From NCBI GenBank assembly GCA_900465675.1, contig UBJR01000029.1, positions 1 to 56,393 of the forward strand: DNA of 56,393 bases, in the 5' to 3' direction. Below, piece by piece: positions 8,306 through 15,126 of this stretch (its first letter is position 1; the number at the start of each line of letters is the position of its first letter). Both the position numbers and the translations under genes were made by a program. The DNA is from Hyphomicrobiales bacterium (GTDB taxonomy: Bacteria > Pseudomonadota > Alphaproteobacteria > Rhizobiales > Rhizobiaceae). The notes beneath the pieces are model-generated. The model was given only the letters and a program-made list of their open reading frames with translations. It ran no database searches and had not been told where the DNA came from.

Positions 8306-9729
8306 CTTACCGCCTCCAATTCCATCAACCGAAGCGTCATCGACACGACAGTGCCTGCGCTGCCCGTCTTGATATCGAAATCGCCCCCCAGACTGTCGAC
8401 GCGTTCGCGAAGTCCCGCAAGCCCGAGACTTGTCGGCCGCACCTCATTCGGATCGAAGCCATCCCCTTGATCGCGGACTTCGATCCGGACCTCGCTGCCA
8501 CGCGCTTGTGCGGTTACCGATTGTTCGATGCCGCCGCCGTGACGATAGGCATTGTTGAGGGCTTCTTGTACGAAGCGATAGACACAGATCTTCACGGCGG
8601 CCGATAAGTCTGAATGATCATCCTCGACGTTGCGCGCAACCGCGCTGGCTGTTCTTGTTTCGTGGGCAGAGACAACCCGCTCGATGATTTCTTCGAACGA
8701 GACACCTTCGATCTCCGGCAGGACGAGACCGCGACAGATCGTGCGGATCTCCCTCATGGCCTCGGCGAGGCTCGAACGGATCCAGGCCAGTTCCTTTTCT
8801 CGCATAGCAGGGTCTGTTGTGGCGTCGACCAGCATTTCGCTGTCGAGCCGCAAGGAGGCATAGGCTATATGCTGAGCGGGTCCATCATGAAGGTCGGCGC
8901 CGACGCTTCGGAGGTAGGTTTCGTTGAGGGTTGCCGCCCGCAAGGAAGATCGCTGCAAGCGACGCTGTAGCGCGAGCTTCTCGGAGAGCAACGCGGAGAG
9001 CTCCTTTACCTTGTTCCGGAGATCGGTCCGCTGTGCCTCAATCAGCCGGCTACCACGGAAAACGAGCGCCGAAAGCGTTAAAAAGAAGATTGCCGTCAGC
9101 CCAGCGACCGATGCCCAGCTCCATCGTCTTGCGCGAGCGATGCTGTCCGCAAGTCCCTGAGCCGTTTCATAGAACTCGACGACTGCGACGGGCTGACCGG
9201 ACCATGGCTGCAGCACCGGATTGTAGATTTCCATCAGCGGCTTGCCGAGCTGCCGCTCCTTTTCGCTCTCCGGATCGCTCGCGACCTCGTATCGGGCGAC
9301 GAGCAAACCTGAAAATGCCTGGCGAAGCTTGTCGCTGACCGGGAATTTGTGGCCGATCAGCTCCGGTTCGTTGGAATAGAGGATAGTGCCGTCGCTGCTC
9401 CAGAGCTTGAACGAGACGAGGCGCTTTCCGAGCGCGCCTTGCGACAGCGTCTCGTTTAGTGCCTGGGCGCTTCCTTCGTCGAGAAGCGTTTCTGTTTGCA
9501 TGTCTGGAAGAAGTGGAGCAACGACGCTATCGACATAAAGCGCGGTCGCTGCCCCGGAATTGTGGATCACCGCATCCTCGATCAGCCGTGTCAGCAGAAT
9601 GCCAATCAGCAGCATCGCCATGATCGACACAACGCCCCCGGTTATGAAAAACTGGGAGGCTAACGAGCGGGCATTCCAACGGCTGAGCCAATGCATCTGC
9701 GACCTGTCGACTGCGTGTCCGACAGACAT
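8302..9729 (-). CDS. Membrane sensor histidine kinase of the HisKA_3 (NarX/DegS) class
   Basis: 475 residues. One membrane helix near residues 20-45 and a second near 205-230 bracket an extracytoplasmic sensor of about 160 residues without a recognised fold name. A coiled segment leads to the HisKA_3 phospho-acceptor site DLHDGPAQH near residue 280. The HATPase domain shows the N-box EALNNAYRHG, the G-box DQGDGF and LGLAGLRERV. It is the partner of the overlapping NarL-type regulator. A 59-residue membrane protein gene lies 50 bases upstream behind a general-stress promoter, so the kinase/regulator pair could also be transcribed from there. Confidence 0.93.
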   Translation of the reverse strand: MSVGHAVDRSQMHWLSRWNARSLASQFFITGGVVSIMAMLLIGILLTRLIEDAVIHNSGAATALYVDSVVAPLLPDMQTETLLDEGSAQALNETLSQGALGKRLVSFKLWSSDGTILYSNEPELIGHKFPVSDKLRQAFSGLLVARYEVASDPESEKERQLGKPLMEIYNPVLQPWSGQPVAVVEFYETAQGLADSIARARRWSWASVAGLTAIFFLTLSALVFRGSRLIEAQRTDLRNKVKELSALLSEKLALQRRLQRSSLRAATLNETYLRSVGADLHDGPAQHIAYASLRLDSEMLVDATTDPAMREKELAWIRSSLAEAMREIRTICRGLVLPEIEGVSFEEIIERVVSAHETRTASAVARNVEDDHSDLSAAVKICVYRFVQEALNNAYRHGGGIEQSVTAQARGSEVRIEVRDQGDGFDPNEVRPTSLGLAGLRERVDSLGGDFDIKTGSAGTVVSMTLRLMELEAVR

Positions 9730-9779
9730 GGTACTACCCTAGAAGAATTCCAGATAGCTGCGTGACATCTCGGGTGCCT

Positions 9780-9959
9780 TTAGTTCGGAACATCGCGTGT
9801 ATCGATGATGTCCGCGCCGACAACACTCCTGGTGATCTGCGTATCGCCCGACATGGCCGCGCCGAAGAAGTAGAGTGCGCCGCACAGGAATGCAACAAAG
9901 GCGACGACTGACGCATTGATCGCGACCGGGCCGGCGGAGGGTCTATGGATGATGCTCAT
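9780..9959 (-). CDS. Small single-span membrane protein
   Basis: A 59-residue frame that is easy to miss because of its size. It begins MSIIHRPSAG and has one hydrophobic helix (SVVAFVAFLCGALYFFGAA, about residues 17-35) and a short polar C-terminus ending in DTRDVPN. AAGGAG stands eight bases before the ATG. A near-perfect general-stress promoter (9985-10009) lies just upstream, giving a predicted leader of about 20 bases. It precedes the sensor kinase gene on the same strand and may be an accessory to it. No family name is recognised. Confidence 0.8.
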   Translation of the reverse strand: MSIIHRPSAGPVAINASVVAFVAFLCGALYFFGAAMSGDTQITRSVVGADIIDTRDVPN

Positions 9960-9984
9960 AATTGCACTCCTTCATCGCTGTAGC

Positions 9985-10009
9985 AACGAGGCAAAATGGT
10001 CGCGGTTCC
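9985..10009 (-). promoter_or_regulatory. EcfG/RpoE2-type general stress promoter, leftward
   Basis: On the minus strand this reads GGAAC, 16 bases, CGTT, an exact match to the alphaproteobacterial EcfG consensus. Start of transcription is expected near 9978, about 20 bases before the small membrane protein gene. Confidence 0.8.
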
Positions 10010-10014
10010 CGACC

Positions 10015-10052
10015 CCCGACTATGGTCCGTGTTGCCCCGGACTGAGGTCCGA
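10015..10052. promoter_or_regulatory. Two 16-bp palindromes spaced 22 bp, candidate operator
   Basis: CCCGACTATGGTCCGT at 10015-10030 and CCGGACTGAGGTCCGA at 10037-10052 share the core GACY-NN-RGTCC. They start 22 bp apart, two helical turns. They lie between two divergent EcfG-type promoters; the second ends six bases before a rightward GGAAC. The same arrangement occurs at 12298-12335. Confidence 0.6.
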
Positions 10053-10057
10053 TATCG

Positions 10058-10083
10058 GGAACAAGCGATACCTTTGGCGGATT
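10058..10083 (+). promoter_or_regulatory. Possible EcfG-type promoter, rightward
   Basis: GGAAC at 10058-10062 is followed 19 bases later by TT (GATT). This fits the looser GGAAC-N18/19-TT rule but lacks the preferred CGTT. It precedes the DUF1236 gene by about 50 bases. Confidence 0.5.
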
Positions 10084-10130
10084 GTGGGGCCGCGGTCATA
10101 AGGGCCGCTCAGCGACAAGGAGAAATAAAA

Positions 10131-10529
10131 ATGCTCTCTAAGGTTATGGTAGGCGTGGCTACGGCCGCGACCCTCATGTCGGGCGTCGCACTCGCTCAGT
10201 CGTCCACCGTCAATGGCGCTGCAGGCGGAGCCGTAACCGGCGCGATCGTCGGCGGACCTGTCGGCGCTGCAGTCGGTGGTGTGGCCGGTGCCGTCGTTGG
10301 AACGGTTATCGATCCGCCGCCGCAGAAGGTCGTAACCTATGTGCGGGAAGCACCGGCACCTTCAGCTACAGTCGTCGTTAAGGAAAGGGTGGTTGTCGGC
10401 CAGCCGCTTCCCGAGACCGTCGTTGTAACGCCGGTCCCCGAAAATCCGAAATATGCCTATGCGGTCGTGAATGATGAGCGCGTCATCGTAGAGCCGACGT
10501 CCCGCAAGGTGATCCAGGTCATCAACTGA
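10131..10529 (+). CDS. Exported DUF1236-family protein with glycine zipper
   Basis: 132 residues starting at 10131, where AAGGAG precedes the ATG and the signal peptide begins (SKVMVGVATAATLMSGVALA). The mature part opens with a glycine-zipper stretch (GGAVTGAIVGGPVGAAVGG, about residues 28-55) that could insert in or line a membrane. It ends in a DUF1236-type domain (PLPETVVVTPVPENPKYAYA and RVIVEPTSRKVIQVI). Such proteins are common, often stress-induced and functionally undefined in rhizobia. It is the first gene of a rightward series of small exported proteins. Confidence 0.88.
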   Translation: MLSKVMVGVATAATLMSGVALAQSSTVNGAAGGAVTGAIVGGPVGAAVGGVAGAVVGTVIDPPPQKVVTYVREAPAPSATVVVKERVVVGQPLPETVVVTPVPENPKYAYAVVNDERVIVEPTSRKVIQVIN

Positions 10530-10639
10530 CCTGATCCCGGACGCGGCTGATGCCGCGTCCTTTCTTGGTCAATACGAAACGAAATCCAGCCGCACTTGTG
10601 AGGTATGGCCGCGTGCGGCCTGAACCCAGAGAGATGGTC

Positions 10640-10846
10640 ATGAAAAAGAAGTCCCTTGCCATGCTGGTGGCGGCGCTGTCGATCGGTGTTTCGTCTATGG
10701 GCCTCATGTCCGCCACTGCCAAGGATGCCGCGATCATCAAAAAGAAGGGTGCAGCCCAGACCGATCAGTCCGGTGGTTCTGCGCAGCAACAGCCGCACGC
10801 CAGTGGCGCCCAAGTGGCGCAGCCTGAAGCCGGTACCGTAACCTAA
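10640..10846 (+). CDS. Small exported protein, unknown function
   Basis: 68 residues with a basic start (KKKSLAM), a hydrophobic signal segment (LVAALSIGVSSMGLMSATA) and a Gln/Ser/Ala-rich mature part of about 40 residues. Two in-frame ATGs (10634 and 10640) are close together; AGAGAG precedes both, and 10640 gives the more regular signal peptide. It lies 110 bases after the DUF1236 gene on the same strand. No family is recognised. Confidence 0.6.
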   Translation: MKKKSLAMLVAALSIGVSSMGLMSATAKDAAIIKKKGAAQTDQSGGSAQQQPHASGAQVAQPEAGTVT

Positions 10847-10890
10847 GCTGGTGGCGTTCGCTCCACCGTTTTTTTCTTATGGAGAGACAG

Positions 10891-11055
10891 ATGAACTACG
10901 GGGAAACGAAATCGGCAAGCGTCGTTCTTCCGATCGTCGCAATACTAATGGCAATGGCCGGCTGCATCCTCGTTCTGCTTTCAAATGTCGATCGCGGTGA
11001 CGAAAAGCAGGGCAGGGTATTCGTTCCAATCGAGCAGCGGGAGCCTGGCAAATGA
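10891..11055 (+). CDS. Small single-span membrane protein coupled to BA14K gene
   Basis: A 54-residue frame with one hydrophobic helix (VVLPIVAILMAMAGCILVLL, about residues 11-30) and a charged tail ending EQREPGK. GGAGAG precedes the ATG by five bases. Its stop overlaps the start of the BA14K gene by four bases (ATGA), strong evidence that it is translated and coupled to that gene. No named family. Confidence 0.75.
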   Translation: MNYGETKSASVVLPIVAILMAMAGCILVLLSNVDRGDEKQGRVFVPIEQREPGK

Positions 11056-11666
11056 ACGCGGTCGCATCACTGACATTCGGTATCGTGACGTCCGTCGCCG
11101 TCTGTGTCGTGCCGGCATCTCTGGCCTCCATCGTCATGGCGAAATCGGAAACGCGTCAGCTCGCCGATCTTTCCGCGCCCGATCTTTGGACGACAGGTCT
11201 GGTTCGCGTCGATCCGGGTAAACAGAATTATCAGCGAATCGCGCCAGCTTATTCGAGTTACGTGACCGGTGCGCCGAAGGTCATCGTGGCCGCGCGCACG
11301 CAGGATCCAGAACCTGTCGCGGATTCTGCGGCAGAACCGGCCATTCCGGCAGAGCACCTCGCTTGGTGCTCGCATCGCTACCGCTCCTACAATCCCTCCA
11401 CCAATAACTACCGCGCCTTCAGCGGCGAGATGCGCAGTTGCACCTCACCCTTTGCAGAGCAGGCTGGCAGCAGCCGCGAAGAGGTTGCCACACAAAATGC
11501 AATGGCCGGTGCTGGTCGTGCAGGAGGAAATGAAACCGCATCAGGTTGGTGTGTCGAACACTACCAGTCCTACCGTGCGCAAGACAACAGCTATCAGCCT
11601 TTCGAAGGACCACGCAGGCAGTGTGAAGCACCGTCGCGGGATGTCCTCGTTACGGCCTCGTATTAA
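11052..11666 (+). CDS. BA14K-family exported protein with two repeat motifs
   Basis: 204 residues. A hydrophobic N-terminal segment (about residues 8-30) is a signal or anchor. Two BA14K-type motifs follow: WCSHRYRSYNPSTNNYRAF near residue 102 and WCVEHYQSYRAQDNSYQPF near residue 162. Each ends in a cysteine downstream, as in Brucella 14-kDa lectin-like proteins, which have one such motif. Having two copies is less usual. The coupling with the preceding 54-residue membrane protein suggests envelope localisation. The ligand is unknown. Confidence 0.88.
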   Translation: MNAVASLTFGIVTSVAVCVVPASLASIVMAKSETRQLADLSAPDLWTTGLVRVDPGKQNYQRIAPAYSSYVTGAPKVIVAARTQDPEPVADSAAEPAIPAEHLAWCSHRYRSYNPSTNNYRAFSGEMRSCTSPFAEQAGSSREEVATQNAMAGAGRAGGNETASGWCVEHYQSYRAQDNSYQPFEGPRRQCEAPSRDVLVTASY

Positions 11667-11911
11667 TCGGCGTTCGAATAAAACACTCGATTTTGACGTC
11701 ACGCCTGACCATCGTGAATTTTATTCCTTTTGGCTCAAGGCGCACATTCCGCCAAGTGCGCCCACTTTTGTGGGAGTGCGGGACCAAATTCCGCAGGCTA
11801 TTGCGGTCCATCCTACTCGATGAGGTCAAAAGCGCGAGGAACGCGATATTCGCCAGCAGGTCTGGTGTTCCGGCAACCGCTTGGCGAGTGACTTTTTGGG
11901 TCCAGGACGAA

Positions 11912-12121
11912 TTATCCACTCGCTGTTGGTCGCGAGACCATCTCTAGAAAGTCGAATTCTTCAAGCATTGAATGTGCTTCGTTGCCGAAACGAGCGACGG
12001 TCCAATATTCCCGCTCCTTGCCGAATACTGTGGAGACGTAAACGACTTCGACAATGGCATCAGGGGTTGTCTTAATTGCCCAGTAGTGCTGTTCTGGCTC
12101 GATTAGCGACGGATCCAACAC
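11912..12121 (-). CDS. Small hypothetical protein
   Basis: 69 residues from a GTG start at 12121, with AGAAGAGG seven bases upstream. The sequence is compact and acidic (EPEQHYWAIKTTPDAIVEVV, then EREYWTVARFGNEAHSML), without signal peptide or membrane helix. It looks like a genuine small cytoplasmic protein, but no family is recognised. A palindrome of the type seen at 12298 lies 60 bases upstream (12181-12196). Confidence 0.6.
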   Translation of the reverse strand: MLDPSLIEPEQHYWAIKTTPDAIVEVVYVSTVFGKEREYWTVARFGNEAHSMLEEFDFLEMVSRPTASG

Positions 12122-12180
12122 GATTTAACCTCTTCTAAGTACTGCATTGGATTAGCCCGGAAGGTTCCTGGAAGGATACC

Positions 12181-12196
12181 CCGGACCTTGGTCCAA
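12181..12196. promoter_or_regulatory. Single 16-bp palindrome, same family as 12298-12335
   Basis: CCGGACCTTGGTCCAA aligns base for base with the palindromes at 10037 and 12320 (core GACY-NN-RGTCC). It lies upstream of the leftward gene at 12121 and of the rightward stress promoter at 12340. Confidence 0.45.
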
Positions 12197-12297
12197 TATG
12201 TGCTGGAATCGAAGTGCGTCCGCCCATTCGCTCTAAGTGACAATAACGGGTACAACACCGATGGGGGCTAGCCCTCGGCGTCGTGTTCGACGCTATG

Positions 12298-12335
12298 TCA
12301 GACTAAGGTCTGAGCAATGTCGGACTGAAGTCCGA
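12298..12335. promoter_or_regulatory. Two 16-bp palindromes spaced 22 bp, candidate operator
   Basis: TCAGACTAAGGTCTGA (12298-12313) and TCGGACTGAAGTCCGA (12320-12335). The start-to-start spacing is 22 bp, as in the pair at 10015-10052, and the second again ends just before a GGAAC (12340). The arrangement fits two activator or repressor dimers on one face of the helix next to the sigma-factor site. Confidence 0.62.
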
Positions 12336-12339
12336 CCTC

Positions 12340-12364
12340 GGAACCTGGAGCAATTAGAGCCGTT
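12340..12364 (+). promoter_or_regulatory. EcfG/RpoE2-type general stress promoter, rightward
   Basis: GGAAC, 16 bases, CGTT: an exact consensus match. The predicted start is near 12371, about 21 bases before the small frame at 12392. Confidence 0.8.
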
Positions 12365-12391
12365 TTTCATCTCAATGAAGAAGGAATGATT

Positions 12392-12496
12392 ATGCCTTTC
12401 ACAGTTCCTGTGGCTGCGCTCGCAGCCGGACCCTTCGCGTTTAATAAACCATGCTACATCTGCGAGATCATAAAGTGGACTATGCTTCACCACTGA
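12392..12496 (+). CDS. Candidate 34-residue peptide with CxxC
   Basis: The first start codon after the stress promoter at 12340, with AAGGA seven bases upstream. It encodes 34 residues: a hydrophobic Ala-rich beginning (PFTVPVAALAAGPFAF), then KPCYICEIIKW with two cysteines. Its promoter and ribosome binding site are better than chance, but such a short frame cannot be confirmed by sequence alone. A second frame (12451-12717) overlaps its 3' end. Confidence 0.45.
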   Translation: MPFTVPVAALAAGPFAFNKPCYICEIIKWTMLHH

Positions 12497-12717
12497 ACGC
12501 TTCACGCAATGTCGCTGACTTGAGCAGTCAAACGCGGCGGCGCTTTGACCCATTATTCTTCCTGCAAGAGATCGACATAATTGCCGATGATCTTGCCAAG
12601 CTGCCCCCATCGATCGATAGAACTGTAGTTGAGCTTCGCCTTGCCCAAATGCGGCAAGCAGTTGAATTTTGTTCGCAAAATGCAGGCTTCTGTTGTCTTG
12701 CTGAACAATGGACCTGA
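12451..12717 (+). CDS. Possible small protein, unknown
   Basis: An 88-codon frame whose middle part (EIDIIADDLAKLPPSIDRTV, then a segment ending RQAVEFC) has a plausible helical composition. There is no good ribosome binding site before its ATG, and it overlaps the 34-residue frame in another phase. It may be the main product of the stress promoter at 12340, or not translated. Confidence 0.28.
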   Translation: MLHLRDHKVDYASPLNASRNVADLSSQTRRRFDPLFFLQEIDIIADDLAKLPPSIDRTVVELRLAQMRQAVEFCSQNAGFCCLAEQWT

Positions 12718-12803
12718 AACAGCGATGACGAAAGACGCGCCGTCACCAAGCCGTTTGAAACGTTCAATGTTCTCAAACCTAAAGTTGCACAAGAGCATTG
12801 GCG

Positions 12804-13025
12804 CTAACCGGCAAGATCACTCAGCCCGCGATGCTTAGACATGGCCATCTCCAGAGCCGACTGGGTATCGTGGCCCTCCCGATAAAGGGTGATTATGATC
12901 GCTGCGGCGAGCTCGGCTTCCGGGCTGCCTTTTAGGACTTGGTGCGCGTCCAGCCAATTTTGGAAAGCCTCATCAATTGTCTCGAGCTCCATTGGTCCGA
13001 ATGCTGTTTCCAGAAACGCGCGCAT
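12804..13025 (-). CDS. Small hypothetical protein, helical
   Basis: 73 residues from the ATG at 13025, preceded by GAAGGGGG. A longer reading to 13085 lacks a ribosome site. The protein (RAFLETAFGPMELETIDEAF, then a segment with AAAIIITLYREGHDTQSALE) is predicted mostly helical, cytoplasmic, with no signal peptide. It is divergent from the PAS-HWE kinase gene. No family name recognised. Confidence 0.65.
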   Translation of the reverse strand: MRAFLETAFGPMELETIDEAFQNWLDAHQVLKGSPEAELAAAIIITLYREGHDTQSALEMAMSKHRGLSDLAG

Positions 13026-13247
13026 AGCCTTCCCCCTTCTTTGCGGCGCCCATATGGGAAATGGGGCGTGCGGGGTCAAGACCAATCAGAGTTGGTAAAC
13101 GGACGAGAAACCTTACGCCTAAGCTGGCATCTCACGCTGATTTCATTGAGGAAAGGCCTTGCAGGGAATTGGTTGCGCCATAAATCTGCCAGCTGGAAGA
13201 TCGGAAACAAGGTGCGGTGGCGCAATGGGAATGTAGAGCGGATACCA

Positions 13248-15065
13248 ATGAGGAGCGAAGCGGGGAAGATTTTCGAAGGGACCGACGAGATCTCTCGCCT
13301 TATCGAGAGCGGAAACTGGGACGATTCCATCCTGGGGCCGCCGTCAAAATGGTCTGTCTGCCTCAAATCCACCGTCGACATCATGCTGCCAGCGATGGCT
13401 CAGATCGTGATGTTCTGGGGACCCGGCCTTGTCGCGCTTTACAACGAACCCTACGCTCCGACGATTGGCCAACGGCACCCCAAGGCGTTTGGCCGGCCCG
13501 CACGAGAGAACTGGGCCGAACTTTGGGATGATCTTGAGCCACTTTTGCGCCGGGTCTTGGAGACCGGAGAAACGGTGGCTGCAAAGGATCGTCCCTTCTA
13601 CATCGAGCGGCACGGCTACCCGGAAACGGTCTATTTCGACATCTCCTATTCGGCCATTCGCGATGAACACGGCACAGTTTGCGGGGTCTTCTGCATCGTC
13701 AACGAAACAACTGATCGCGTCCGCGCTGACCAGGCGTTGCAGGCAAGCGAGGAACGGCTCCGGGCGGTTGTCTCCCAATCTACAGCCGGTATTGGTCAGG
13801 GCAGCCTGGAAGGCAAGATCCTGCACGTCAACCGCCGGTTCTGTGAGATCGTCGGATATGAAGAGGAGGAACTCGTCGGGAAGGACACCGCCGACATCAC
13901 CTTTGCCGCTGACATGCCCGAGCAAACCCGTTTGTTCAACCGGCTTGCCGAGACCGGCCAAAGCTTCGACATGGAGAAGCGCTATGTTCGTAAGGACGGT
14001 AGCCTCGTCTGGGTGAACAATACGGTTTCCGCTTTGCGGGATGACGAGGGGAAGATCCATCAGGTTGCCGTTGTCTCGGTTGATATCACGGAACGCAAGC
14101 AGGCTCAGGAAGCCGAGCGGCGCCTGGCCTCTATCATTGCATCCTCTAACGACGCGATCCTTGCGATCGACTTGGACATGACGATTACGGTCTGGAACCG
14201 TGGTGCCGAGCAGCTTTACGGCTACACTGCTGAGGAGATTGTGGGTCAGTCTGTCCTGGTGCTTGTACCAAAAGACAGGCGTGACGAAGAGCCGGGCTTG
14301 CTCCAGCAGATCAAAGCCGGTTTCGTGATAGAGGCCTACGAAACACAGCGTCGCCGCAAGGACGGCCATCTGGTTGACATTTTGCTCAGTGTCTCACCGG
14401 TCTATGGCCCGGCTGGCAAGATCATTGGTGCCTCGAAAATTGCCCATGATATCTCCGCAAAAATAGAAGCCGCCCGGCTTCAGGCGGTTCTGATCGGTGA
14501 GTTGCATCACCGCGTGAAGAATGTTTTAGCAACGGTGATTGCCATTGCGCGTCAGACCGTCGCGCAGGCGACTGACATACAAGCTGCGATCGCTGCGTTC
14601 GAAGCGCGCCTCTCGGCAATGGCCCACGCTCATGATCTGCTTGCCGAAGGTGACTGGCAGAGCGCGGACCTCGTCGCGGTGGTCGAGCAGGCCACTGCGC
14701 CTTACCCGCCGGAGCGATTCACCGTTTCCGGTCCATCCGTTCTCCTGCCTCAAAAGGCAGTTGCGACATTGTCGCTCGCCTTGCACGAGCTCGGAACGAA
14801 TGCCGCCAAATATGGAGCCCTATCTACTCCAACCGGACGGGTGTCGATCATCTGGAGCTATGACCCCGAAACCTCGGCTCTCAGCCACCGCTGGCAGGAA
14901 AAGGGCGGGCCGACGGTCGCTCAACCGAACAAGAAGGGCTTTGGATCCCGCCTGGTCGAGCGCTTGCTGGCGGCGGAGCTCAACGGAACGTCGGCAATCA
15001 TTTATGACGCTGCCGGTGTCGTGTGTGAGATCGGGGCGGTGTTGCTACCGCACCCTATAAAATGA
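13248..15065 (+). CDS. PAS-PAS-PAS HWE-type sensor histidine kinase
   Basis: About 605 residues, soluble. Start taken at 13248 because the sensor module begins there (EGTDEISRLIESGNWDDSIL); upstream codons in frame look non-coding. The first module (about 10-160) has the pattern W...LGPPSKW, WGPGLVALYNEPY and GQRHPKAFG, shared with the genes ending at 44178 and 53196. Two PAS domains follow (about 165-290 and 290-410). The kinase core is of the HWE class: LIGELHHRVKNVLATV, N-box HELGTNAAKYGALS, a Trp-containing HRWQEKGG segment and KKGFGSRLVERLL. HWE kinases commonly feed the PhyR-EcfG stress pathway. It lies 61 bases before the LOV kinase gene. Confidence 0.9.
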   Translation: MRSEAGKIFEGTDEISRLIESGNWDDSILGPPSKWSVCLKSTVDIMLPAMAQIVMFWGPGLVALYNEPYAPTIGQRHPKAFGRPARENWAELWDDLEPLLRRVLETGETVAAKDRPFYIERHGYPETVYFDISYSAIRDEHGTVCGVFCIVNETTDRVRADQALQASEERLRAVVSQSTAGIGQGSLEGKILHVNRRFCEIVGYEEEELVGKDTADITFAADMPEQTRLFNRLAETGQSFDMEKRYVRKDGSLVWVNNTVSALRDDEGKIHQVAVVSVDITERKQAQEAERRLASIIASSNDAILAIDLDMTITVWNRGAEQLYGYTAEEIVGQSVLVLVPKDRRDEEPGLLQQIKAGFVIEAYETQRRRKDGHLVDILLSVSPVYGPAGKIIGASKIAHDISAKIEAARLQAVLIGELHHRVKNVLATVIAIARQTVAQATDIQAAIAAFEARLSAMAHAHDLLAEGDWQSADLVAVVEQATAPYPPERFTVSGPSVLLPQKAVATLSLALHELGTNAAKYGALSTPTGRVSIIWSYDPETSALSHRWQEKGGPTVAQPNKKGFGSRLVERLLAAELNGTSAIIYDAAGVVCEIGAVLLPHPIK

Positions 15066-15126
15066 CTGGCAGGAACGAATTCATCCGCCGCGACTTCTGT
15101 TGTCGGTTAACACAATCAGGATCACA

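Noticed and set aside
13344..14369. 341-codon minus-strand frame opposite the PAS-HWE kinase
   Set aside because: Antisense shadow in GC-rich coding DNA; the kinase motifs on the plus strand are unambiguous.
15072..15097. GGAAC upstream of the LOV kinase as a stress promoter
   Set aside because: No TT pair of the -10 element at the right spacing (ACTT after 16 bases), and it overlaps the ribosome-proximal region poorly.
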